From: Vombatus ursinus
Lineage: Eukaryota; Chordata; Mammalia; Diprotodontia; Vombatidae
Direction: 5' to 3'
DNA length: 64,000 nucleotides
Assembly: GCF_900497805.2 (NCBI RefSeq)
Contig: NW_020954550.1
Coordinates: forward strand, 31,845,184-31,909,183
A program made the position numbers and the translations under genes. Of the stretch, positions 50,226 through 61,440 are shown in pieces. Under the pieces are notes generated by a model. The model searched no databases and was not told where the DNA came from. It saw nothing but the letters and a program-made list of their open reading frames with translations. Within the stretch, counting starts at the first letter, position 1. Each line of letters opens with the position of its first letter.

Positions 50226-50300
50226 AACATTAATGTAATTTTAGTAATGACTCACATTTATAGAGCACCTTAACTTTTATCTACTGAATTTTACAAAAAC
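50226..50300 (+). mobile_element. MIR/THER-type SINE fragment
   Basis: 'ctcacatttatagagcacct' followed by 'tacaaa' resembles the THER/MIR segment that normally precedes 'tatctcat'. Confidence 0.4.
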
Positions 50301-50341
50301 TAAATATAATGAAGTAAAATATATACAAGCCACTAGAGTTA

Positions 50342-51099
50342 TGAGGGAATTGAGAGGATTGGGACAGCAAGTGGCTAAAGTGAGTGAACCACACCAACTC
50401 CATCTTGTGACTCAATTCCGGAGCTAATTCAGTTCTTTTTCTATTCAGTTATGGGTCTTCTCAAATTCGATCTTGTGAGAAAACTTTATTCACTTGTGGG
50501 AATTAGAAGAAAATCTTATTGTATTGTTTGAACCCGTGCCCGTATGGCTGGGAAGCTAGACCACCTCTACCTGCTGTATAGAGACCCTTAACTATGGACC
50601 TAGGTTGTACTGACCAGAAACCCAGTCAGATGCAAGAACTGATGTAAGTTTTCTCACAATTGTACATCTCAAGCAATTCATATGTCTTATCTGAAAACTG
50701 GCCTGATACTGATCAATCAGTTATTGTTCCCACGTTCCTTTGATTGTTTACAGGAACTTGAGGGGGGGAGTGGGACACCTCTTTTTCTGAATTCAGGGAA
50801 TTGGACCTGTTGCTCTTCCCCTCTCAACTTGGAAAGTCTCCAATCTTTCATCCAATTAGAAATCAGATTACCTAATGCTGTAAGCTGATTAATTATTTCC
50901 TTTTAATTTAATTGGTTTTATTTGATTATATGTTTTTAATTTAAAAGTCTGTCTTCTCCTGTAATCAGGGTCCAGCCCTAAGCTGAGGAGGTCTGCTTCT
51001 GCTTTGTTTGGGCAATTGCCATGCATTGCTTAATAAATCGATATGCTCAGAAGATTGAACCTTTTGTTTCCTCAGTCATTTCATCTTTCACCTGCCTCA
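50342..51099 (+). mobile_element. Solo LTR, probably class I (ERV1-like)
   Basis: About 760 bp with TG and CA near the ends. A poly(A) signal aataaa near 51032 is followed by a U5-like 'tttgtttcctcagtcatttc'. The upstream part carries 'ccatcttgtgactca', like the U3 of gammaretrovirus-type LTRs. It is unrelated to the other two LTRs by eye. No internal region is present. The left end is uncertain. Confidence 0.55.
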
Positions 51100-51445
51100 A
51101 AAACTAAATAGTCCTTGTCTGCAAGGAGTTCATATTCTACTAGGGGATGCAGTAGCTATGTAGAGAATTACATCCAAAGTATTTGAAGAAGGAAGGATCA
51201 TTAGCAACTGTAGGGATTAGGGAAGACTTGCTAAGGAAGGTGATAAATGAGCTGAGCCTTGGGTGAAGATAAGGATTCTGAGAGACAGAGCTAAGGAAGA
51301 AGAGAATTTGAGGCACAGACAGGGTTTGTGTTGGGAAGTAGCTAGTGAAAATTCAGAGGCCTATAAAGTGCCAAACTGTGGAACTGTAAATTCCAGATTG
51401 AATTTATATTTTATCCTACAGCAAATTGGGAACAACTGAATGGTT
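51100..51445 (-). mobile_element. L2-type LINE fragment
   Basis: 'gtccttgtctgcaaggagtt', 'ggaagacttgctaaggaagg' and 'ttatattttatcctacagca' in antisense L2 order, starting directly at the LTR end. Confidence 0.72.
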
Positions 51446-51955
51446 TTGATATCATGCATGGAAGCACCACCCCTTGCCAACTCACAGGGTAGGTTTCCTA
51501 GGGAATGACTTCCACAAGTTCAAGCTCCTTAAGAACTCACAAGCCCCTACTGATGTGCTCGTCCTTTGTAGTGGGCCAAAGGCACTCAGTGAAAGGACAT
51601 GGTAGGAAAAATAAGAACAAAACATTTCCCTCACAAATCTGAGGTGCAGTTTCCCACAAATATGCACATCACACATTAGTAGAAAGAATATTCTTCCCAG
51701 GGGAAACACAGGGTACACACTTGGACAGGCACATACTTAGGAAACGCGTTCCTGAGGTCTTTTTGTGAAGTACTGAAATCCACCTCTTCTTCAAGTACAA
51801 TGAATGATGCTGGGATCTTTAATTTTAAAGTCTGTAAGTATTTTCCCATTTTCAAAAGGCAGTAACTCTTGTTTGAGGCTAAAAGCGTCTTCCCCTGTGA
51901 TATCTTGTCTTGTCCCCTTCAGAGTCTGGCTTAGGAGCCTCTCAAGTCCCCAGTA
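51446..51955. other. Unassigned stretch
   Basis: No repeat or gene recognised. A 78-codon minus-strand open frame (51482-51718) has no motif. Confidence 0.35.
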
Positions 51956-51959
51956 AGAG

Positions 51960-52370
51960 ACCACAATATCACAGAATCAAGCAATTTTAGATTTGGAAGA
52001 GATGTCAGCAGCCTTCAAATCCAAACCAAAACTAATTGCTGCTGTCCTCAATTAGTGACCATCCAGACCCTGCTTGAAGAGCTCCTAGGGGGGAAATCCA
52101 CCTCCTTAAAAGGCAACCCATTCATTCCATTTTTGCCCTGCTCAGAAAGAAAGCTTCTCCTACATCAAGTCTAAATTTGGTTTTTGCAACTTGTACGCAT
52201 TGCTTTTGAGTCTGCCCCTAGGGACAAAAGGAACAAGTCTAATCCCTCTTCCATGTGAGAGGCCTTCAAATACTAGATTCTTGGTCTCAGGTGCCAAGTT
52301 CTTTAAAACAAAGAGCAGAGACATCTGAACTTTCTGATGCCCTTAGACTTATTCTTTGGCCTAAACTTCC
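51960..52370 (-). mobile_element. CR1/L3-type LINE 3' region
   Basis: 'aatatcacagaatcaagcaa', 'accctgcttgaagagctcct', 'aagaaagcttctcctacatc' and 'aatccctcttccatgtgaga' follow the order of the inverted CR1-type 3' region found in mammals and birds. Well preserved in layout, old in sequence. Confidence 0.65.
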
Positions 52371-52634
52371 TAGATACTGGGTTTAGGGTTTCTGTGGGCA
52401 ATTATATTTAGTCCATTTTGTATATTCCTTATGAATATTCCTTCAAATATTTTTCATTCCAATTTTTACTTTCAGAAGACTGGATTGTAAACCAGGTAGT
52501 TGGTATTTTCCAAATAACTACCAAACAGCTCTGCAGTTCAAGGTACTCCATTTTTTAAAATCCAAAATCTCTTTTGTAATAGATAAGGGGGATAGAAGGG
52601 AGGGCATAGAAGCAATGGCAGACTAGAGAAGTTA

Positions 52635-52845
52635 TCACTTTCACTGGAAGCCTTTTCTGATCCCCTCAGTTACTCATGCTCTCTTGTAAATCACCTAGCA
52701 TCTATCAATATGTGTGGATGTTGTTTCCCCCTAGTGGAATGGAAGTTCTTTCCTTTGGTTTTTGTCTTTGTACCTTTAATACCCAATACTGTGCCTTGTA
52801 TGTGGTAAATGATTAATAATATTTGTTGAATTGACTCATATTGCT
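52635..52845 (+). mobile_element. L2 3' end
   Basis: 'tggaagccttttctgatccc' and 'gtgccttgtatgtggtaaat' then 'aatatttgttgaattgact', the L2 terminus. Confidence 0.75.
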
Positions 52846-52849
52846 CATA

Positions 52850-54895
52850 GGAGGAGACTATTTAGATTCAGAATCATCTCAAAAAAAATCAACTCAGGTT
52901 GTATGTTTGTAGATCATCACAGATTATCTCTACAGCAGAAACTCAGTGATATATATGTCAGTCAGTCTTTGAAATCCCAGTAAGGTTGGTTGACAACTTT
53001 AGTCAAACAACCTATATTTGTGTATTTTCCAAATTAAGTATTCTTATTACGAGCAGGAAAAAAATAGGACAAAACAAATTTGACCAGACCAGTAGTTGGT
53101 CATTATTAGAAAGGTCAGTGTCTAATTGAACTAGAGATGCTATTATTGACTATTTGATCATTTCCTCTCTCTTGGTTTTATTTGTCTAGGCATCAGTCAC
53201 TTGTCAGTCTCCTAGGACTAGCACAGGAACATTCAGTACAAAGTAAACAACATTATTGGAAGTGTAGACACAACCCAAAGAAACAGACTGAATGTTTACC
53301 ATAGAAGTTTTATTTATAAGAATTCTTGAATGTCAAGGTTTTTTCAGCATATAAAAAAAATTTCTATTTCTGAAAGGTTAAATTTTGATGAAAATAATAC
53401 AAAACAAATTCAGAGTACAAGGTGTCAAAAAGTCTAATAACCACATTTTAAAATGTAATACATGATCATTTTAAAAAGGATGTCTAGTAAATGCTTGCCT
53501 AAATATGTTGCTAAGGTAATTGTTGTCAATATAAACAAAGATGCAGTAATTTGGGGGGGTATTTATTTGAGGATGTTAATTTTGGACAATAACTATATAG
53601 ACAGGATGTCATCTTGTAACTCCTTAATGAGTTACTCTTTGTAACTCAACAATCTTGATTTATCAGCATTGTGTCTTTATTCTAGTATTGATGACATTTT
53701 CTTAAGAAGATAAAAACTACCTTGTCCTAGATAGTCCTTGACCTAATTTAATACCATGTTAAGGATGATTGATTGATTCATTGTCAGTTTCACAACACTT
53801 GGCTTACACCTTTGGACTTTGCTTTTCAAAGGATGGTTGGAGGAAAGGCCAGAGATGAAGAGAACAAGAAAAGAAAATGGTGAACACACAGATTTTGGTT
53901 ACCTGGAGAGAATTCTGAATCACTGCAATTTCTATAGGGAATCATATATATCAAGGAACCACATGGCCCTCAAAATGGTGGCAGATGAAGTCAGTGGTAG
54001 GCTGAAAGTAAATTCCTGGGCCAAACCAGGAGTTGACAACAGTGGAGGGAGAATGATGGACTGACAGAGGGTTTCCTATATAAGCAGAATAATTTTGGGT
54101 TCAGGTCTCCTAGGTACAGAAGAGTTCTTGGGTAATTTTGAGTTCTGGGACAAGGTAGAGGAATTTTTGGATCAAGAAGGAGCTGGGACAGAGCAGTAAT
54201 ATGGAAGAAAATTATGAGTTATGAGTTTTATGGGCTTTTATAGGAATTGTGAGTTGTGTGGGCTGTGTAGGTCTAGTCTGAAAGAGAAGGGTTGACTATT
54301 GCTGCTGTTCTTTCTCCTTTTGGGTAATTAAAACTAGGTGCTATAGTACCTGTTATTATAATATTTATAGCACTATTAATCTAGTAAAATATATGAGTTT
54401 TAGAAAAAAAGGAACTTTCTTGCAACCACAGTGTCTTACTCCTACTGAGGAGATCCTCAGCCAGGACAGTATTATAAGTCTAGAAACTAGAAAGTTTCTA
54501 GATCCTGGAAAATTGATCATTGGCAGGACAGTTAGTAATCTTGAATGCTTTCCCCTTGTGGGGTGTCTTCATCTCTTTGATAGCAATACAAACATAGAGG
54601 ATTGTGAAGGTTGCTAGGTAAAGTGGAAGCTCACTGAGAGAAGCAGAGAGGAGAGTTGTTTTGACTGTGTTTGGATGTGGGACTTTTGCATTTTTTGGTA
54701 GAATAAAATAAAGCCTGTCCTATATTTAATGTACAATAGGTCTTAGTGTTTGTTAATGCTCTCCTTTTCTGGAAAGACCAAGACATGAGCCAAATTTTTA
54801 TGCTCCTAGGGGCTACCCAGAGTGGAAGTATGAGCCAAAAGAGGCAGCAGATGAAGGTAGGGTGATACCCTCTGGTTGCTCTGGGGAAGACTGCT
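52850..54895. other. Unassigned stretch, about 2 kb
   Basis: No named repeat. A TATA-like ctatataagc lies at about 54076 and aataaaataaa at about 54702-54712, but nothing connects them into a gene. Open frames of 60-81 codons lack motifs. This is the longest stretch I cannot assign. Confidence 0.4.
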
Positions 54896-54904
54896 GGTAG
54901 GGAA

Positions 54905-55090
54905 GAATCATAGATCTAGAGTTAGAAAGGATTTTTAGACTCAACCCTTTTATTTTAAAAACAAGAAAACTGAAGCATAGGTTAATGGATTTGCCTAAGG
55001 TCATACAATTAGCACATCTATGAGGCAGGATTTGCATCCAGTCTTCCTGCCTCCAAGTCCAGGCCCCTATCCACTCTACCATGCTGCTTC
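54905..55090 (-). mobile_element. MIR/THER-type SINE, inverted
   Basis: 'atcatagatctagagttaga', 'ggatttgcctaaggtcatac' and 'cttcctgcctccaagtccag' then 'tatccactctaccatgctgc'. Confidence 0.75.
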
Positions 55091-55269
55091 TTGGGAGGAA
55101 CTTCTGACCTTAGGACCCAAAGCACCATGTTAGAGCTTGATGGGGAATGACCCTGGGCTGATTCTAGGAAGGCTGCTATAGGGGAAGAAGCAGGAGGCCT
55201 AGGTAAACAGGAGACCTCCTAGGAGAGGAAGATCTAAGAATCTGGCAGCTTCTTGTTTCAATTAATTAT

Positions 55270-55450
55270 AGATTTATGGGATTTAGAGATGGAAGGGTCT
55301 TTAGAGCTAACCTAGACCAACTTCCTCAACTTTACAGATGGAGTAACTGAGACCCAGAGGAGTTAAGTGATCTATTTAAAGTTACAAAGGGAGGACCAGT
55401 GGGATTTGAACCTGTGATTCAAAGTCTAGGTTTCTTTCCACTCTGCCATG
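55270..55450 (-). mobile_element. MIR/THER-type SINE, inverted
   Basis: 'agatggaagggtctttagag', 'cagaggagttaagtgatcta', 'gggatttgaacctgtgattc' and 'ctttccactctgccatg'. A second copy of the type at 54905, same orientation. Confidence 0.75.
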
Positions 55451-56055
55451 ATTCTAAGCTCAGTCATTTCTACTCTTCTTCTTAAGAAAGTATAAATACT
55501 CTCCCCTAAATGTTGGTTCTCTGAGACAAAGCTCTGTGGTCTTGCTCCCCAGGTTACTTCTGATAGAAGAGCTCCCCTTATTTGGCAATCTGAGGGCCAA
55601 ATATCAAAGGATCTCTTAATGTGCATAATTACATGAAAATACCTGGCATGACCCTGTAATATTTGCCAAGATAAGCACTGCAGAGGTGGCTTGTTTCCTC
55701 TTAAACCCCAGGGCTGCAATTTTGCAGTTGCTGATGCCAATGAATGAATGTGTGGGCAGCAGACATATTCTCCTCAGGCAGAAATTACTGAGAAAAGTGA
55801 GATAAAGCAAAGCTTCCGCATTCAATTATTCTTTTTCTATTAAAAAAAACAACAACAAGACTTTAACAATAAATGATGACCTGGAAAGTTCTAACCACCA
55901 AAGGCTTTGGCACTGTCAAATGGCTCAACATCAGAAATGAACATGGTTTTATCAATGGCAATTACACTAATGAAGATACAATGCCATCTGCCTTGCTGCT
56001 GCACCTCGAGGACCCTTGCGCCCTTCTCTATAAATCTTTGCTATAGCTTAATCAC
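55451..56055. other. Unassigned stretch
   Basis: Two overlapping minus-strand open frames (55426-55825) have no known motif. Nothing else recognised. Confidence 0.35.
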
Positions 56056-56074
56056 CCATAGAATGTGGTCTTTC

Positions 56075-56172
56075 TCAATTAGAATGTGAGCATCTTAAGA
56101 ACAGGAAGTATTTTTTCTATTTATATCCCCATTGCTTAGTACCCATGATTAGCACATAGTAAGCACAGAAAA
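56075..56172 (+). mobile_element. L2/L3 3' end
   Basis: 'agaatgtgagcatcttaaga' and 'cattgcttagtacccatgat' then 'cacatagtaagcac'. Confidence 0.7.
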
Positions 56173-56175
56173 TAT

Positions 56176-56289
56176 GGTTTCAAACAAGTTCAAATAAGAA
56201 CATAAATATATATGATTTCAAATAAGCTCAAATAAGAACATAAATATATATGATTTCAAATAAGTTCAAATAAAAACATAAATATATAG
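56176..56289. repeat. Three tandem copies of a 38-bp unit
   Basis: Units start at 56176, 56214 and 56252, each of the type g(g/a)tttcaaa followed by (t/c)aag, ctcaaataag and an acataaatatatat end. Only a few bases differ between copies. It starts right after a LINE 3' end. Confidence 0.92.
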
Positions 56290-56889
56290 CAAGTCACTAA
56301 CTAAAGTGACTAAGTGAAAACATAGAGATGTAATATGAAACAAGAAAAGAAATACAATCACATAATTTTGAATACAATTTCTGTAAGTTCTTTATTGCTT
56401 AACCTAAATCCAGTGGTCTCTGAACCCCTCTTAATTTTGGATTCAACCCCCCCATATTTTCCTTGATTCATGGGCATCCCCATGGGCTCCTTCAGGCAAC
56501 AGTGCTTCTGAGATATGTAAGGCAGTGAGTTAAAAGTCCATTAAGGCCAGATTTTACCTACCTGCTTGCCATGATTCTGGCAAATGCATCATTTTCTTTT
56601 CTTGGTTCTGTTGCATATCCCTGAAACCCAACTACCACAGTCTGTTTCTGCAAAGGCTCTCCTTGAATTCATCTCTAATAGCTTGATGAACGGGGTGTCA
56701 GGTCTGTGGTGTGATTTTCTTCCATCATGATTTTCTTGTACCCCAAAATAAAGAAAAGTTACTCACATCAAGCAAGCTTATTACTTTCCATTTCAATCCT
56801 CTGGCGTCTATCTTTTAATGCATCAGCTCCTTCTGGATGCTGAAGTGATTTTGCATAGAATAGTCCAAGATGACATTCTAACTTTCCTG

Positions 56890-57015
56890 TCTATTAACAA
56901 GTATTTATTAAGCCTTGCCATGAGCTAGGCACTACTACGATAAGTGCTGGGGTACAAAGGAAGGCAAAAACACAAAAGCAATATCTGCCTTCTAGAAGCT
57001 TATGTCCCAATGGAA
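56890..57015 (-). mobile_element. L2-type LINE 3' fragment
   Basis: 'aacaagtatttattaagcct', 'gagctaggcactactacgat' and 'ccttctagaagcttatgtcc' are antisense L2 blocks. Confidence 0.72.
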
Positions 57016-57114
57016 TTTAGCCACTCAGAGGCCCTTTCAAATGCTTTAAAGGTTCTGTTATTGTTGATGAGGATTTCAAAACAACCTTTGGGGAAGATAC
57101 CCTCTCACACTTGT

Positions 57115-57297
57115 GTGCTTGCTTTAGTTTATTTTCACATTCTTAGAACAACCCAGTGAGGCCTGTACTGCAAGAATTATTACTCAATAAACAAGTCTTG
57201 GTGACTCGTTAGACAGAGGACATACAGATTTTAAGTGGCACAACAACCACCCAGGTCTTCTGACTCTTAATCTAGTGCTCTTCTTACCAGACCATGT
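57115..57297 (-). mobile_element. MIR-type SINE, inverted
   Basis: 'tagaacaacccagtgaggcc' and 'cccaggtcttctgactctta' then 'agtgctcttcttaccagacc' in reversed MIR order. Confidence 0.65.
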
Positions 57298-57299
57298 GT

Positions 57300-58560
57300 T
57301 CATATGCTCATGATCAAACTGCCAGGGTCTCCTTGCTCCATTTCAATATTCCTTACTCTTTGTAAGTCTGCTGGGATTTTTCTAATCGTTTGTAAAAGAA
57401 AAAAAAAGAAAAAAAAAGAAAAAAAGAAAAAAGAAACCGAGGTCTAGAGAGGATAAGTAATTTGTTCAAAGACTGATGGCAAGAAGGTGGGGGTAAAAAG
57501 TTGGGGGGCAGAAGCTTTGTCACTCCACTCTCCTCAGAAAAAAGGGATAGCAGGCTAGAATTGTATTTATCTGTTCCCTTACGTATTTTTGTCTAGGGGA
57601 TGTGGTTTTCAGGTTCAATCTAACTTTTGGTCACTGTTTCATTCATTGGGGCAGGAGGGGAAGCAGGACCCGAAGTTTTATACCCAAGGCTTGACTTTCT
57701 CTACTGAAACTACCAGTTCCACAATGAACACACGTAGCAACTAGCAAACAACCCCCTCAAATTCCAACATTTCATGCTACCCTATATTCAAACAGAAATC
57801 AGATAAAGTATACATAGAAGACTATATACCAGACAATACAGAGTGAAGGAGCTCTCCCACTGGGAATGTGATAACTCAGTTCAACTAGAGGGAGTGCTAG
57901 CTTTTATCAAAGGAGAAGTTCTCTGAATTCTTTGGTGTAACAAGCTAGGGATAGGGACATGATGGAAACTGCCAGCTCCTTTCATGTTGCCTTCTTCCAA
58001 GAGTCTTTTCCTTCAGTAAAGTAAAATGGAGTTGGTATTTTCCAAATCTTGAAGCTGGAAGCCAGAAGCACACAAAGTGACTGTAGAATCTGAAGAAACT
58101 GAAAAGGATCTGAAGAAAAACTGAAGAGTTCTCCTCGCTCCCTTTCTCACCGACTCTGCCCTACTCTTCATACTGGCATGGGCATTGATCTCCACCTATG
58201 GAAAAAGAAATCCATAGCAAAGGGCCTTGGGAGTGTGATTTCATAAAAAAAAAACAGAAGGTGAGATTGAGTAGGAAAAGTCAGAGAAGCCTCTCTTGGG
58301 TAGATGTCTGAATCCCAGACTTTCCAGTCATCTTGGGATGCTTTATAGGACTGAAAAACTAACTTGGGAAAACTTTGTAGGCAGAACAAATGGAGCCTGT
58401 TGTATGCATGTGTAACATATTCTAGTGGCTTCAGGGAGAGCAGTTTCAATATGTTTTCCCTATATAATCCATGCTTTCAGATCTCCATAATCATATGAAG
58501 ATTATTCTGTAATCAATGGAGGCAGTTGTAGTAGTCAAAGGGGCAAAAGTGGCTAGGGAA
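57300..58560. other. Unassigned stretch
   Basis: Includes an A/G-rich run at about 57398-57436. No gene or named repeat recognised. Confidence 0.35.
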
Positions 58561-58565
58561 TTTCA

Positions 58566-58736
58566 GAATTTTTTTTTTTGTTTGTTTATTTTTGTTTTTT
58601 GGATAGGCAATGGGATTAAGTGACTTGCCCAGGGCCACACAGCTAGTAAATGTTATGTGTCTGAGGTCAGCTTTGAACTCAGGTCCTCCTGAATCCAGGA
58701 TTGTGGTGCTCTATCTACTGCGCCACCTAGCTGCCC
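58566..58736 (-). mobile_element. tRNA-derived marsupial SINE
   Basis: T-rich inverted tail, 'gtgacttgcccagggccaca', 'tttgaactcaggtcctcctg' and the inverted head 'gcgccacctagctgcccc'. Confidence 0.88.
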
Positions 58737-58767
58737 CTAATTATTATGTGTATGCTTTTATCTATTT

Positions 58768-58815
58768 ATTCATTCATTCATTCATTCATTCATTCATTCA
58801 TTTATTTATTTATTT
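58768..58815. repeat. (CATT)n/(TTAT)n microsatellite
   Basis: About eight CATT units then TTAT units. It lies where the tail of the SINE at 58816 would be, so it probably grew from that tail. Confidence 0.93.
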
Positions 58816-58951
58816 GGTGAGGCAATTGGGGTTAAGTGACTTGCTCAGGGTCATGCTGCTAGTAAGTGTCAAGGGTCTGAGGCCAGATTTGAACTCAGGT
58901 CCTCCTGACTCCAAGGCTGGAGCTTTATCCACTGCACTACTTGCTACCCCT
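58816..58951 (-). mobile_element. tRNA-derived marsupial SINE, second copy in tandem
   Basis: 'ggtgaggcaattggggttaa', 'atttgaactcaggtcctcct' and the head 'ccactgcactacttgctacc'. The flanks cagaatt at about 58564 and 58953 suggest one target duplication around both SINEs. Confidence 0.87.
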
Positions 58952-59067
58952 CAGAATTATTTTTGACATTTTCATTACATGCCATGTTACTTGAATCCTC
59001 TTCCTTCTGGTCTGCTGTATTGCAAAAGTATATTTTCTTTTTTGTTGTTGTTGGGTTTCTGTTTTTG

Positions 59068-59393
59068 TTTTTCTTTTAATTTTTTTTTGGTTAATGTGTT
59101 TTGAATTATCAACAATTACTTCCATAAGCTTTTGAGTTTTAAATTTTTCTCCCCCTCTCTCCCCACCTTTCTCCCCAAGACGGCATGAAATCTGATATAG
59201 GCTATACATATACATTCCTATTAAACATTTTCGCATTAGTAATGTTGTAAGTAAGAATTAGAACCAATAGGAGGAACCACCAGAAAGAGGAAACAAAACT
59301 TAACAGAAGAAAAAAAATAGCAAATAGTGTGCTTTGATCTGCATTCAGACTCCATAGTTCTTTCTTTGGATGTGGATAGCATTTTCCATCATG
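59068..59393 (-). mobile_element. L1 3' end, young subfamily
   Basis: Very similar to the 3' end of the nested L1 (22900-23190): 'cttccataagcttttgagtt', 'accaataggaggaaccacca' and 'gtggatagcattttccatca'. 5'-truncated, about 320 bp. It belongs to the same L1 subfamily. Confidence 0.88.
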
Positions 59394-59439
59394 AGGCTAA
59401 AGTGGATTTTCTTTCTAATTTAAAGTTAACTTCCACTTA

Positions 59440-59700
59440 CTCATCAACTCTTACTGTTTAGCTTTTGTTCTGATGGCATTTTCAAAGGTTACTGGTTATA
59501 CACTAATTGTCAGATTGAATGGCCCTTTTTCAAACTTTGTCTTCTGTGTTCTTTCCACTGCTTCTAATGTTGTTGGTCATCTTCTCCTCCTTCAATTTTC
59601 TACAGCCTTGGTTTTTATAAAGCTGCAATCTCCTGGTTCTCCTTCTTCCTCTCTAATTGCTCTGTCTTTCTCTCTAATTGTTCTGGAAGCTCAGAAAATC
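59440..59700 (+). mobile_element. L2-type RT fragment, left part of a split copy
   Basis: 'tttccactgcttctaatgtt', 'ggtcatcttctcctccttca' and 'tcctggttctccttcttcct' correspond to the L2 RT 'DLSAAFDTVDH...LSWF' block. It continues at about 61440, from the next part of the RT. Confidence 0.7.
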
Positions 59701-59729
59701 TGAGTTGGAAGGGACTGTCTAGTCCATGG

Positions 59730-59835
59730 CTTTTTTAACTTAAGAGTCTAAGAATCTCCAAAGTTCTATGAATATATTTCAGTGGGTCCATTAACTTGAA
59801 TGGGAAAAATTTCATAAATTCTAAGATCCCATCAT
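59730..59835. mobile_element. hAT-type nonautonomous fragment
   Basis: 'catggcttttttaacttaag', 'tatatttcagtgggtccatt' and 'aacttgaatgggaaaaattt' match the family of the copy at 8433 (that copy carries the other half). Confidence 0.5.
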
Positions 59836-59839
59836 TTGC

Positions 59840-60340
59840 TATCCCAGCGTTAAACTACTTCTTAACGGCGAGAATAAGATCCAGAATAGCAATTTCCCTC
59901 ATTGGTTCCTCCACCTTTGTGAGGATAAAATTATCATGAAAGCAAGTCCAACAATGATTAAATGCTCTGTTTTTGGCAAAAGGAGAAAACAAATTCAATT
60001 AGGTATATGGATTATTAAATATCTAATTACTACTATATCATATCTCCATGTCAGACTTATGTTCGGTTTTATGAACTTATCCTCTATTTCTGCCTTCTGA
60101 CCAAGAGGTATAAATTATAGTTGCTTTTTTCCCTTGATTCTTTTAATTTTCACTCAACTCTTCTCCTCCCCACACACCAGTTCCTGGGTCTTCTCATGTA
60201 AGTAAATATATTGAAATACAAAGATGATCTAACTCTCCTCATGCTTTTGCTTCTCCAATTCCTTTGGAATACTGTGTAGCTCATTTTAAACAAAATATAC
60301 TTCCAAAGTCATAATCTGGTCATGAGTCCCATCTCACTAA
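59840..60340. other. Unassigned stretch inside the split L2
   Basis: No clear match. It may be the 3' continuation of the CR1-clade ORF1 relic that follows. Confidence 0.35.
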
Positions 60341-61440
60341 GTTTTGACCTATGAGGTCAAGCTTAGTTTGTTGCATTAGGACCTTCACCTTGTTTGTTCC
60401 CAGCATATGTGTATAGACATATGAAACCATAGATTTTATTATTGACCCATTTCTTGGACTTTATCTTCTATGTATTTTTGGGTATTATCTACCACTATTC
60501 TTCCTACATTATAGCTATTTTCTGTGGTACTTCACCCTCTTTATTATAAGAGTTTAGGCAAATCTATATTTTATCAGTTCTTGTCAGGTGAACTTCATTG
60601 TTGGTTGAGAGCCCACTATCTGTATTTATTAAGTCATGGTTTGGAAACCCAAGTCCCATTCTCAGACCCCATCTTCTTAACCAGGTCTTTATATCTCAAA
60701 TATGTTTTTCTCTTCAGAAACCCTTGCATTTGATCAGCAGCTGTGTAGAAAACATTAGCACTTCCCCCTAAGGTTTTCAGCCTCTTGTCCAAGGCTCCAC
60801 AATCCTTGTAAATGCTTTCTAGATTTCTTTTTGATGGTATTATTTATGCCCACATGAATTACTAGAGGATACTAGTATAGTCAGGTAGTTTAAAAAGTTG
60901 AGAAATTCTCTTGCATCTCAGATACATGACTTTGGTATATAGTAAGAGTCTCTATTTTTAGCATCAGGTCTATAAGTAGCTACCTCAGTATCCCTCACCA
61001 GGGAGTCACCAATCAATACATCTCTTCTTCTTCTTCTGACTCTTACTGGATGTACTAGATGGCACCTACAGACACAATTATCTTTCCTTGGAGGAAAATT
61101 AATTGCTTCCTCTTCAAAGGATACACTCCCCCCAATACCCCCTTCCAGGAAGAGCTTAATATCTATAGCTTAGTTCCAAGTGCTCAGTAGAGTTTCTTCC
61201 TCTTCTTTGTTTAACAATTATCCATCCTCCAACTTCCTGGCACAAATAGGGATACTCTTCTGCCTCTTAGGATCCTTTTTCTTCTTTGTTTGTTTGCTTG
61301 TTTGTTTTTTTTTTAATGAAGATGCTCTCTTTCCTTCCTTTTTTTAAAAGGAGCACTTCACTCTTCCTGATAATCCAGGGCTTGAAGAGACATTCTTTCA
61401 AATCCTTTACCTTCTTTACTATGAAGGAAGTATCTGAATG
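60340..61440 (-). mobile_element. CR1-clade ORF1 relic with esterase (SGNH/GDSL-like) domain
   Basis: Reading the minus strand from about 61050: 'RDVLIGDSLVRDTE' holds the catalytic-serine block GDS. About 60 codons on comes 'VIHVGINNT', the HVGxND block with its D changed to N, then NLESIYKDCGALDKRLKTL. ORF1 proteins of CR1-like LINEs are known to carry such an esterase domain. At least two frame changes and some stops separate the pieces. An acidic/serine-rich stretch (SEEEEE) precedes the domain. The exact ends are unclear; L3 is the likely source. Confidence 0.65.

Noticed and set aside
50295-51110. 11-base match aaaactaaata on both sides of the LTR at 50342-51099 as its target duplication
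   Set aside because: The left copy is not next to the TG end, and LTR duplications are usually 4-6 bp. The right copy is explained as L2 sequence.
56176-56289. CRISPR-like repeat array
   Set aside because: Units are directly adjacent without spacers, in a mammalian nuclear context.
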